DNA of 64,000 bases from the NCBI GenBank assembly GCA_949358305.1, contig OX442315.1:37102427-37166426 (forward strand). Reading direction: 5' to 3'. Of this stretch, positions 1-10,768 are shown one piece after another. Positions within the stretch are counted from its first letter, which is position 1. Each line of letters starts with the position of its first letter. The DNA comes from Strigamia acuminata (lineage: Eukaryota > Arthropoda > Chilopoda > Geophilomorpha > Linotaeniidae). The notes under the pieces are model-generated. The model was not told the origin of the DNA, did no database searches, and saw only the letters and a program-made list of their open reading frames with translations. A program made the position numbers and the translations under genes.

Positions 1-2074
1 TATCGGAATCATGAAAGCAGCCTGGGAAAAATTTAAAACAATTTATTAAAATTATTACAAGTTAACTCGTTAGCTTATTACGGTTTTTCCAGATCCGGTT
101 TGAGCGCACGCCATCATATCTTTGCCCCCGAGGAGCAACGGAATGCAGGTTTTCTGAATTGGCGTCGGTTTAGCATAACCGCACTTAACTATATTTTTTC
201 TCACCAACTCTCGAAGCTCTAAAAAACAAAACCAAAAACAAAACAACAAAAAAAATCAAATAATTACTAACGGTAAACAAAAGAAAATAAAAAGTAAAAA
301 GAAAAAGAAAATCAAGTGAAAAAAATGAAGAAATTGAATTAAAAACATAGAATCCAATTTAAGCATATGTACCGTCAGTTTCAAACGAGTCCATAGTGCT
401 GAACTTCTCGCTGTTATTCACGGTGATTTTGATCTTATCATATTTATCGAAATTAATTCCCGATTCCAAATGGCTGGCAAAGAGGTCGCTTTCATTGCTA
501 GTATTGTCCGGCGGTACGTAAGGCGCGACTAATTTGCGTCCACTCTCATCGATCACTTCCTCGGTACAATCCTTAGACATATGTCCCTCCTTTTTACACC
601 TGTTACAAGTGCCGTGCGACGAGTCGCCACCTTCCTTTTTCGGTTCCGGACAATTAGCGGCTATGTGTCCATCTTCGCCACAATTTCTGCAACCTAAAGA
701 AAGAAATAAATTAACCAAATCCCAATTAAAACCACAAAAACCAATATATTAAACAGTTCGAATACCTCTTCTGCTTCGCTGTGGCTTGGGACAGTCCTTA
801 GACATGTGTCCCTCTTCGTTACAATTATAACAAACTACAATTTAAAAACAAAGATTAATACATTACATTTTTTTAAAAATTCATTCATTAACCTCCTCCA
901 CGACTAGCGCCAGCATTTGGACAATCTCTCGAAATGTGCCCTTCTTCGTTGCATTTATGACAAACTAGAAATCATAAAAATAAATTGGTTTTTTGAATTT
1001 TTAATTCAATTTGATTAAATTATTAATCATTTTTATGGTCACCTCGGCTACCGGAAGATCTATTATCGTTACTACCAGGATTCGGACATTCTCGAGACAT
1101 GTGGCCTTCTTCACCGCATTTAAAACATGCTGCGAGCAAAATAAAAATAGAAATAAAAAAAAATTCTAATAATGAAATATTCGATTATACCTCTTCCTCC
1201 ACCTCCACCTCCACCGTTACTACCAGGATTCGGACAGTCTCGAGAGATATGGCCGTCTTCGCCGCATTTAAAACATGCTGCGAGCAAAATAGAAATAGAA
1301 AAAAAAATAAATTCTATTAATTAAAAACTCGATTATACCTCTTCCTCCACCGCCACCGCCACCGCCACCGCTTCGTGCACTATTCGGACATTCTCTGGCC
1401 ATGTGGCCACTTTCGTTACACTTAAAGCAGGCTAAAAAAAAATTTAATAATTATATGTGAAACTCAGTCAAATTGATCGATTAAAATTACTGTTGTTTCC
1501 GCCCGAACGGTTCTCCCTATATCCGCCTCCGTGTGGCACATCATCGTTCTTGTTCCAATTGCTCGAACCTTTCGGTTGCCAACCGTTACCCCCGCCGTCA
1601 TTATTCGATTGCCAATTGTTTCCACCACTCGCTGAATCATCGTTCCATTCACCATCTTCCTCGTAATTCTGTTTCGCGTTACTTTCGAACTGATTATCAC
1701 CACCTACAAAAAAGAAAATTAAATTTCACAAAATTCTCTCAGAAAAAACAATTTAATACCCGTCTTTTGTCCTAAATTGCTTCGATCGTAGTGCTTTTTC
1801 TTCATATAGCCTCTCCCAAAGCTGAAATAATAAAATTAAAAATTAAAAATTAAAATAAATTTTCATTTGAAAGTTTTAGTTTAAATAAACCTCGGTGCCA
1901 TCCCGCCGTTGTTTCCATTCTGAAAAAAAGCAAAGATTTAAAAAATAAAGCATGATTTAAAAATGTTTTAACTAAATGTCAATTTTAACATAAGGCCTAT
2001 TTTTTTTTAGGGAACACGTGCTTCTTGGCACTTACCATGTTTTCCGACCCCCAGTTCGCATCGTCTTCCTCCAT
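1..2074 (-). CDS. vasa: Vasa/DDX4-like DEAD-box RNA helicase, N-terminal part
   Basis: Germline ATP-dependent RNA helicase; Vasa proteins act in germ granules and the piRNA pathway (family knowledge). Coding exons read by eye: 2036-2074, 1891-1919, 1760-1821, 1491-1703, 1339-1431, 1191-1277, 1043-1129, 893-964, 766-834, 373-693, 82-218 and 1-21 (runs off the left edge). All join in phase and give 410 codons. The start is the ATG at 2074 ([12 protein letters not shown]). A Gly/Asn-rich region is followed by seven CCHC knuckles (C-x2-C-x4-H-x4-C) from about residue 115 to 290, linked by poly-Gly. Then come a YVPP segment, the Vasa-typical [11 protein letters not shown], the Q motif PTPIQ and motif [13 protein letters not shown] and later motifs lie outside the window. 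A 5'UTR exon probably starts at 2091 after an acceptor, with a donor at 2150-2151. Identity is firm; exact exon ends are inferred. Confidence 0.93.
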
Positions 2075-2391
2075 GTTGTTTTGTGCAAATTCTGTGTGTT
2101 GTAAAATAAGTTGTAGGTCAATTAAAAGAATCGTTACTCAATTGCACATACCGTTGATTTTAAATCGCTATCTAATCTAAGTAGAAAGATTAAGGTTTAA
2201 CAAGCACAACTCTCTCCGCCCAAGAGACGACACAAAGCTCAATACGAAAAGTGCGGGGCTTCTCGTGAGCAAGTTCACTGGATTCTAGCTACCGGATGTA
2301 GGTGTCGCTATAATATATTATTTATTCATTTATTTAAACGAGATTTCACGGTTAATTTATTTTAATTTATTTTTAAACAAACTTTCATGTG

Positions 2392-2616
2392 TTATGTATT
2401 TATTTGAGAAAGCGAAGACAATATCATGTATTTATCCGAGTGGCTCGAAACATAAAACTGGGCCGTTTCGTGTAATGTCATGTTAACGCACAAATCCACA
2501 ATTAGATGTCGCGATTTTGCATACGCTTTCTGCACCAAAATGAATAAGATGACGATACGAAATTCAGTTTTGCGTCGAAAGACGACAAGTTTCGTTGTTT
2601 GTTCTTTTAACACCAT
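2392..2616 (-). CDS. Small unassigned ORF upstream of vasa
   Basis: A 74-codon ATG-initiated frame on the same strand as vasa and about 300 bp beyond its start, ending in an AATAAATACATAA-like context. A hydrophobic stretch (IVILFILVQ) sits near residues 20-30. I recognise no domain. It could be the tail of an upstream gene, a 5'-region uORF or chance; the AT-rich context makes chance ORFs of this size common. Confidence 0.15.
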   Translation of the reverse strand: MVLKEQTTKLVVFRRKTEFRIVILFILVQKAYAKSRHLIVDLCVNMTLHETAQFYVSSHSDKYMILSSLSQINT

Positions 2617-3158
2617 AGGAGAAACTATGTAAAAATATTAATTTGAAATTTAGTGTGGTCCTACGTCATGTGCATATTTTATACACAATCACATAAAAAA
2701 TAAAAAACCATTTCGGTGTTATCTGTGATGGTTTGTGATATATTTTATCGAAGGAATCATGACAAAAGGCTATTCTATAAACCTGTTAGGTAAAAAATGT
2801 GTATGTGGATAGATCAATGATCCTAAATACCTCCACCAAATTTATTGATGTTTATTTTTTAGAAATGTGAAACCTATAGTCACATTTCTTGAGGGGGCAA
2901 TTATTCCCAGCCCCAGTCAAAGGTTTATGAGGTGCGATCTGAGGGGGAACTATCATCTGTGTGCACAACTGTGCATAAACCAACATCCGCCTCACGCACA
3001 AATATTCAATAGCAGTATTTGAAGCACGAGGCATTACATAATTTAGCAATCATTTTTAAGTAAACCACGATAATTTTTTATGTATGAAAATGAAGGAGTT
3101 CAAGTCTCATTTTCCAGTCGCGCTGACTGGATCAAATGACGGACTATGACCATCTTAT

Positions 3159-3370
3159 CAGGGGCGGATCTAGCTTTTCGGGGGCTCGGAGCTTGAGGAT
3201 TTTTCGGGGCCCCTTTATCGAAATTTTTAATAGCGACCTTTTTTCTTTCTTCTTTTTTTTAGACACCATTTTTTTTTTTTTTTAGTGAATTGCCTTGTGT
3301 CTTGGGGGCCCCCTAGAGTTTGAGGACCTGGGGCTCAAACCCCATTAGCCCTATGCTAGATCCGCCCCTG
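3159..3370. mobile_element. hAT-type miniature inverted-repeat element (212 bp)
   Basis: The ends are inverted: CAGGGGCGGATCTAGC at 3159 and GCTAGATCCGCCCCTG ending at 3370. The flanks are a perfect 8-bp duplication CATCTTAT (3151-3158 and 3371-3378). An 8-bp duplication with CAGGG-type ends is the hAT signature. The interior is non-coding and itself partly palindromic (GGGGCCCC blocks). It is a non-autonomous element lying between vasa and the ciliary gene. Confidence 0.85.
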
Positions 3371-3529
3371 CATCTTATGAGATGGTCAACCAAGATAAGG
3401 TTACTTTACCTTATCTTATCTTGGTCACCACTATTTTTCCACGACAACCGTTTTTGCTGACTGGTGGACCATGATAACAGGGTAACAAAAACAATATTAA
3501 AAATTTAAATGAAAGACATTTATTATGAA

Positions 3530-3572
3530 AAAAAAAAATAAAAAAAAAATAATAATAATAATAAAAAAAAAC
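3530..3572. repeat. A/AAT-rich simple repeat
   Basis: Runs of A with AAT trinucleotides. The surrounding 3379-4131 stretch shows no gene I can support; further ATT repeats lie near 3752-3765 and 3937-3952. Confidence 0.6.
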
Positions 3573-4131
3573 CAGTTAAAACACACAGGAAAGTTTTGTC
3601 GTTCCAGTGGTAGTGGTAGCTTGGCCTTGGTTTTGGTGGAGTTGTCTCGAGAAAAGAATCATGGTGAAGTAGAAAGGTCCAACTTTATTTTCAAGTAATT
3701 TCAACATTTAATTTTTTCCTGTCTTTTGCCTTTAGCAATTAATAACCAAATTATTATTATTATTAATTTTTACGTGATGCTCGTTTCGATTTATAGTAGC
3801 CTTTATCTCTTACTAAGTCAAGTGCAGCTGAGCGACAGGTGGCTTGTTTTCCCAGAGTGGATTTTATATCATATCGGCCAGGCCCACAGACAGCCTGCGA
3901 AATGAAGAAACCAATAAACCAATCAATACAAATATATTATTATTATTATTATTTTTCTACACCCGAACTAGATATTTAATTTGTGAAACTTGTGTAAACA
4001 CCAACTTCCATAAAAAGACAATTTATCTCCGGTAATTTGAGATTTTTGATTCTGGGAGAAGAACTTAAATTACAGTAAATATGGCTAATGCTGTATTCGG
4101 GAGTCATGGTGGGTTGTTCGAGCAAAAAAAT

Positions 4132-5526
4132 TCATTTCTGACAAAATAATCTTGTGTTTTTAAAATAGGAAGGAAGACCGGGATCTCGAAACCTTAATTG
4201 CTGTAAAGTGATCTTTTCTCATGGAAAGTATCGATTTACAATGTTGTCTTTTCACGCATGGAAATCTAAATGTTAACTTACCCAGTCTTTAAAAAATCGA
4301 CGAGCATTTAGGCTGTCAAAGCGTCGACAACTTCCGTTGAAAGGTATGTCTTTGACGTTAAAACTGCGCTTAAATTCAATCCGTTTTGGATCATAAAAAT
4401 GGGAAGTAGAACTGGCTTTCTACAATAATAGTGACTAGTAAATTGCTCGTTTAATTCATCCTCATACTTACAGGAGCCCATGAATGTGCAGTAGACTCGC
4501 AAACAAATCGACCAGTAGGTTTAGTATCCCTCTCCGTGTGCGCCATCTTAATCGTACCTTTATTAAGCATCCTCGCAGTTGTGGACTCTATACCAATTTG
4601 CTGTGACACGGCATCAAATACTTCCTGAAACAGAACAGTAATGTTCTCACCCAATTTACAAAGGTACGAAAAGTACAGTATGTGTATGTACTGTTTGAGG
4701 AAGCCATCCTGTTCTGTTTCGTGCTGTTCTATCTCCTGAGAACAGATCATACGGTCCTCGTTGACTAACTTTTCTTCGAAGGAAGTCGCCAATTGTTAGC
4801 GGTGCAATTCCACGAAAGTACACATTTGGAGCAAGGTAATCACCCTGAAAAAACAATGTATTGTAGAAATAAAGTAAGACAGTCAACAGTGATTCATTAG
4901 CAGTACTGTAGTGGAGGGTTAAAAATTGGTAAAAGCAATGATGTGCTACAGCGAGTTAAACTGTATAATTTAAAAAAAATTACTCTGGTCTGAAATGGCT
5001 TTCTTGGCTGATTTGCCATAAGTGTCTTTTTCCCAGCACAACATAAAGGTCTTCTTGTAACATCACCAATTTGGATATGTGGAATTCCTCGTATTCCGTA
5101 ATTGCCTGGTCCAGGATTTAAATTCTGTAAATGTTACAACAATACCGATACGTACACATTTTTCAATATTTTTGTTAAAGTGTGCGTTACTGGCTTGTGT
5201 AAACAACTGTGGAAGCGTGGTTCTTTGCTGTGTAATATTCCTGACGTTTGATAGGGTTTCTGGACTTCTCGAATGCTGTATTTAGTTGGCCCTAGAAGTT
5301 CCTCCTTAGCTTTGTTCTTCTCCCAGGTATCCAAATACAGCACGCAAGGAACTTTACTGGTTAGCTCCGTTTTTAAAGCCAATTCCCAATTAAGTCCTTT
5401 GATTTTGTGCTTCAATTTCGCTTTTGGTGTTTTGACTGTGGTTCCAGGTTTGTCTGTGGGCTTAGCAGTAGGCTCGCCTAAAGCTTTGATTTTCTCGTAT
5501 AATTGTTCAAAAGTATTTCCCTTCAC
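4132..5526 (-). CDS. SHIPPO/LEXM (CIMAP2)-like ciliary microtubule-associated protein, 5' end not found
   Basis: Six exons on the minus strand, all phase 0: 5191-5526, 4984-5124, 4692-4844, 4472-4624, 4282-4419 and 4132-4200 (stop TGA), giving 330 codons. The second exon opens with NLNPGPGNYG, a Pro-Gly-Pro SHIPPO-type repeat. The third carries RGPYDLFSGDR and the fifth FYDPKRIEFKRSF followed by PFNGSCRRFD. These short Pro/Gly/Phe motifs are typical of proteins lining axonemal doublet microtubules. The family name is from memory of motif style, not from a search. The first exon shown follows a good acceptor (TTTATTTCAG), so an upstream start exon is expected; an alternative ATG at 5568 would read straight through. 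The gene is head-to-head with the WD40 gene. Confidence 0.55.
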
Positions 5527-5568
5527 CTGAAATAAAAATTGTTGACAACTAATTAGGAAAAGGCCCAT

Positions 5569-6067
5569 CGTACTTATAGATTACAAGTATTATACTTGAG
5601 TAACAACATGTTGTTGTTGTGGAATAGTGTATAATGTCTTCTTCAGAAGAGCAGGGTTTCTGATAAATAGCTGGGGGTGAAGTCCCTTGTTACTAAATCT
5701 GATATTCAAATTTTTTTTAGGTTTAAGTTTAAAGTTTTTAAGTTTCATTCAAACATTTCCAAAACCTTTCCAAATTTCTTCCAAAAGCCACTTTTTTTGA
5801 TTTTTGGCTATCTTTTGGCTTCATTTTTGAATTTAAATAGACAGGTTTTTAGTAGAAAATATTAAAATATTAAAATATTAAAATAAAAATATAAGTTTTA
5901 AAATGTACATAGTAACAGCTGCTTGCTGCCAACTCATTACAATGTTCGAAATAGATGCTAGCATTGTTGTTATTATTTCTTTGTTTTTAATTTGGTGGGA
6001 AATGGCCGACACGAACTAGAGCAATCTCATTACTATTTTTTAACATTTCATATTTCATTTTGTCACC
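5569..6067. promoter_or_regulatory. Putative bidirectional promoter region
   Basis: About 500 bp between two genes transcribed away from each other (ciliary protein to the left, WD40 gene to the right). It holds AT-rich sequence with ATTAAAAT repeats near 5860-5885 and no clear TATA box. The missing first exon of the leftward gene should also lie here. The call is from gene arrangement only. Confidence 0.3.
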
Positions 6068-9000
6068 ATGGCAGAGGATCACATCGTGGGAAAAGATAAA
6101 CCTGTTAAACCTCAAAGCTCAGTTCCATCTATAAAATCATCTGGATCAGCACCTAAAAGTTTTGCACAAGTAGTTGAAAGTGATGTAGCAAATGAAAGAA
6201 AGTTGACTTATAAATCAAGTTTTGGAAGAGCGGATGAAGTAGAAAATGAAATTATCATCACAGGCGATTGCAAACTTAATCACATTTTGTAAGATTTAAT
6301 TTTTCTCCACTTGCATCTCGCGCTGAAACAAAAATTAATTAATTCTTTAGGGTTCTGCATCAAGAAATTCTTTGCTGTCACACCTCTCAAGATGGCCGCT
6401 TGTTTGCAATAGGATTACTTGGAGGAGGAATAAGAGTATACTTGTAGTCTTACTAAATTAAGTCGAAAAAGTTTCCCCTACACATGATTTGAATTGTGGT
6501 TGTCATTCACTCATTTGTCTGTAAACTGAGCAGCCAGAATTTAAATGTTTTTGCAGTCGACTTTAATTTTCTTTGAGGATAAATCACTGCTGTTTGGTTT
6601 GATTTTGTAAAATTCAGGCTAAGCTCCTGCTTACCTGCTTATTATGCTTATTATACTTATGTTAATTACGGTAGATTTTCACATTTCAAATGTATTTCCA
6701 ATTGGCTTTTCAGGTTTACGATCCACCCGTTGTGAGTTGCCTCTATGTTTTATCAACCAAAGATGTTTTAAAAATTGGCCTCCCAGTTACCGCAATAAAA
6801 TTCCAACCTTCATTGAAGCAAGGAGCTTTGAAATCGCACGTGCTTGTTTCCAGTTGTATGCTCTCATATTTTTACATCCATTGCATAAGACTGAAAAATA
6901 ATTTCTTTTAGACTCTTCTGGAATCATTAAGTTTTGGAATGTAGAAAACAAAGAATGTCTTTACACGATGGAAGAGGACAGACAAACATTATGCATGGCA
7001 TTTAGTAGAGATGGGACTATTTTGACAACAGCTGGTTTCATTCATTGAATTGAATTGAATTGAATTGAATGGCATTGCCGTTCTACAAGAAAACAAACTT
7101 TGGTGTTTTTTTATTGTAGGAGTTCAAGGGAAAATATATGTGTACAATGTGGAGACAAAACAACAAATGATGATATTAGAGCCTAGGTAAATTAAGTTCT
7201 ACGCGATATACCGGCACACATTCTCATTTTAAAATGTAAATTTCAAGTGAATCACGAGCAACTATAACGGGTCACAAGTCCAGAGTTTTTTCCCTGTGTT
7301 ATCATCCCTTGGATTTTCACAATTTGTTATCTGGTGGATGGGACAGCGTCGTTAATGTAAATTCGTGAGGCAGACATTTTAGATTTGGTTGTGAAAACAA
7401 TTTGAAAAACTGCTCAAGGTTGAGCTTTCTATTTTCTAAAGCAGTTTTTGGTGCCAATTCTGCAGTGTTGTTCCCGTTAAATACTCCGTACTTTATTTAC
7501 TTTATTTACACACAGCGCACAACACGAAAACGCTAAAAACAGCAAAATTTTCATTTTCATTTTCAACTCTGAATGAATCTATTGTGTTTGTTTTTCTCAT
7601 ACAGATATGGGATAACAGACAAAAACATTCAATTCGATACATTCCCGGACCACACATCTGTGGAGAAGGAATTGATATAATTCCTGAAGAAAATTTAGTT
7701 TTAACTGCAGCTTGGAACAAAAAACATCCTTTACAGGCAAATTTAGCAAATTAAGCAAAATGAAGCATCAGATTAAAGTTTCAATTTTTAACAGCTCTGG
7801 GATTTTCTGTCGTGTGAGTTGGTAAGGGAAATTATCCCTGACACAGTTAACTGTCTTGTAAGTTTTCCATTTCTTTTAGATCGCTTTTGTGATTCTAATT
7901 TTGAAATTAATTTCAGAATTACTGCGGTCAGTTTCTAAAGAAGAAATACATTATAGCGGGTGGCAGCAATGTCAATATGATTAGGATTATAGACAGATTG
8001 AGCTACTCAGTAAGACGATCATTCACATTCAATCATCAGCAGTGGCGTAGCAATCGGGGGTGCAGCACGTGTGCTCACAAGGGCCCACGAGCCTAGGCAA
8101 TTTGGAGGTTTAAAATTCTATCTACGGCTCGGCTCAGCTAAAAGGCCCATCAACCCAACTTGCACACGGGCCCATTGACTTTTTGCTACACAACTCATCA
8201 TCAGGATATGTGGACATTTCTAAATGAAGTGCAATAAATCTTTTCAATATGGGGAGGAATTATCTTACGTGCAATTAATCGTTGTTGATTGGTCAACATA
8301 CACAGTGGCAGAATACCCATGGTTGCCCCAAACAAATGAGTTTTTAGCCCCTCCCATCCCGAAAAAATAATATCGCCCAATGTGCATGAGATACAGGGGC
8401 GGATTTTGCTGTTCTGGGCCCCTTGTAGAAAAAAATAAGGCTGTATAATTATTTTTTGGAGCAAAATTGCACTAGTATGTGGTTTAATAATCAATTTTTT
8501 AGAGCAAAATTGCATTTTTGTGGTAGAAAAGTAAATTTTTTGGTCTAAAATTAAGTTTTTTTGGTCTAAAATTAAGTTTTTTTGGTCTAAAATTAAGTTT
8601 TTTTGGTCTAAAATTAAGTTTTTTTGGTCTAAATTTAAGTTTTTTTGGCCTAAAATTAAGTTTTTGGCCAATTTATTTAGTTTTGTTTGACCCCGATTTG
8701 GCGCCCCAAGTAAGCGATTGCTCCGTCTGTAACTTATCTTACCTAGCGGCGGCCCTGTCCATAAGACACACCAGGCACGTACTAATAAGTGCCTCATCAG
8801 TTTTTCATTATTTTATCAGTACTGTAATTCTATTTCACCCAAAAGGCACAATTTTTCAATTAGGAAAATGTGCATTTTGTTTGTAACCATTGAAATCATG
8901 CAGGCCCAAGAAAACTGTGCTTAGGGACTCCATTGGTTATAAATCCATCACTGAATATAGCGATGGATTTGCTAATTCTATATAAAAAAGGGAAACTGTA

Positions 9001-9384
9001 CTTTAAAAGTAAATCAAAACACTTACCGTATTCCACTATTTTCAAACTTCCGCTTTTGCGTGGTAACAACATTAAAGAATGTGCAAAAATATTAAACATC
9101 ATTGTTTTTGGCTATTAATGACCTGACTCACGAAAAAAAAAGAAAAAGCAAAATTAAGCAATATTTTGAAAAAAAAATGTCTGCATGTCCTGGTGTGCCC
9201 ATCATACATTGCCAAACACATTAAAAATCTTTATTTACAGACAATTGCATCGATGAAAAATATGACCAATTCTATTTTCAATGTTAGCCACAATCCATTT
9301 TTTGTGCATCCAAAAGTGTTTGCACTTTCTGGAAATAAGATTTTTATTATAGATGTAAAACTCAGAGAAACAAACAAAGATTGA
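6068..9384 (+). CDS. WD40-repeat protein (391 aa), complete
   Basis: Exons 6068-6288, 6351-6435, 6714-6852, 6912-7034, 7120-7186, 7248-7356, 7605-7736, 7795-7857, 7917-8009 and 9241-9384 join in phase from ATG to TGA (392 codons). WD-type blades are visible: SGIIKFWNVE, GKIYVYNVET, GHKSRVFSLCYHP with SGGWDSVVNIWD, then LWDFLSCELV and AGGSNVNMIRIID. This implies one beta-propeller after a roughly 70-residue Ser/Lys-rich leader. The exon 7 donor is GC (CAG|GCAAAT), yet both flanking exons stay in frame. The last intron (8010-9240) is long and filled with transposon debris. WD40 propellers are protein-interaction scaffolds; I cannot say which family this is. The head-to-head partner is a cilium-type gene. 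Confidence 0.85.
7044..7070. repeat. (ATTGA)n pentanucleotide microsatellite
   Basis: Five or more copies of GAATT/ATTGA directly after the exon 4 donor inside the WD40 gene. Confidence 0.8.
8040..8196. mobile_element. hAT-type miniature element (157 bp) in the WD40 gene
   Basis: Starts CAGTGGCGTAGCAA and ends TTGCTACACAACTC, imperfect inverted ends (10 of 14). It is flanked by an 8-bp duplication ATCATCAG (8032-8039 and 8197-8204). Non-coding and GC-richer than its surroundings. It lies 31 bp inside the last intron. Confidence 0.75.
8394..8757. mobile_element. Degenerate hAT-like repeat containing a 21-bp tandem array
   Basis: The left end CAGGGGCGGATTTTGCTG resembles the end of the 3159-3370 element; the right end reads CGGCGGCCCTG. 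No clean 8-bp duplication is visible, so this may be a truncated or composite copy. Its interior carries the tandem repeat listed separately. Confidence 0.45.
8536..8667. repeat. 21-bp tandem repeat, six units
   Basis: GGTCTAAAATTAAGTTTTTTT recurs with starts at 8542, 8563, 8584, 8605, 8626 and 8647 (exact 21-bp period, few substitutions). Because 21 is divisible by three it creates a false repetitive minus-strand ORF. Confidence 0.9.
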
Positions 9385-9519
9385 CCTACTTCAAAAATCA
9401 TCAACTCTGCCTCAAAATTAACAGTCCAGGTGCATTGTTCCCGTTCAAAATTAATTTTTTTTTAGAAATACAAAATTATTTATTCAATATGTCTCATTAT
9501 ATAAAGTACACAAACTTGA

Positions 9520-9525
9520 AATAAA
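9520..9525 (+). terminator. Polyadenylation signal of the WD40 gene
   Basis: AATAAA 136 bp after the WD40 stop codon. Another AATAAA-rich stretch follows near 9570. Between here and the RFT1 stop (10769) I see only AT-rich sequence and no gene. Confidence 0.5.
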
Positions 9526-10768
9526 GTCAAATCAAATTGTTTCAATATTTATTTTAATTTATACATAAAAAAAATAAAATAAAAACAATTGTGGTTCCCT
9601 TATTTAGTAAAATATGTTAAGCCGAATGTCTGTCTATAGGCCAGGCTGTAGAGTGTTCACAAAGTCTTTATACAATTTAAAACTTTTTTTTACACGCTAA
9701 CAAAAGATGGTAACAAAATAATTCTTTTTGCATATTATATATTAATAAGCTATTATTAAAGTTTTAATTCGTATTTTGTTTCTTATTTCAGAGATTAATT
9801 TAGACATGAAAATAATTTAAAAAGGAAAATATACAAAAATGACTACTCCATAAAAAACAACAACATTTCATAAATTTCTCCATAGGAATCTGAGGAGGCC
9901 CAATTCCCTGGCCTCCTCATTCCCCAGGATGATTGCTTGTGAGCTTGTATGAAAGATATTATAAACTGTACAAAAATAAGGGACGTAAATGACCTTAAGC
10001 AAAGAATAACTTGTGAAAACTGAGCGTTTTAATTCTATTTCAAGTGCCATTTTTATATTTCCTAATTTTTTATATTTCCTATTTTTGTATTTTCCAATGT
10101 TTGTTGCATTTTTATCTCAACTTTTTAAACTCATTTAATTTTCTCAAACTCATGTAGTGTTTATATCTTCCACCTTCTCACCCTAAATATTCCATATCTT
10201 AAAACGTACATCTGACCCTTCCTAGAATTCACTAATTAGGATCAGGTGTCCTTTGCTCACCAATGAGAGAGCGCCAAATACCCCTTTCCCCCCCCCTCTA
10301 GTCTTTTTGAAATAAAACAACCAGTGTTCTTTTTACAACTCACATGAAAGTCTCTTTTATTTTTACACATGGTTCAAACTTATTTATTTTTAACCAATCT
10401 ACCAGAAAATTGTCCCTAAACGCAGTTAACCCTTATTCATTTTAAGGTTAAGGAGAACAAAGGCAGAAATTAAAAATCAGTTAGATTTGGTCCGTGCAAC
10501 GAATGGGGGACCATATTGAAGTTTATTAACTATTCGAAATAAAACTTTACTATATACCTTACGTTATGTACAAGTTTCAAAAGCATCTGATTTCTTTTGT
10601 ATTTTTAGTAAATTTTTCAAATTGTCTAGAGACTTCGTAAACACCCTGTATATCACATTTTGTGACAAAATACGTCACAACCATGTAGATAAGCGCCGGT
10701 TGCCATGAAAAAAAGGGGCTGGCTTCTGAATTGTTTTTAGCTTTGTCGACCCCTGAACATATGTTGTC

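Noticed and set aside
8201-8797. 198-codon minus ORF with repeated LILDQKN units
   Set aside because: Translation of a 21-bp tandem repeat within transposon debris in an intron.
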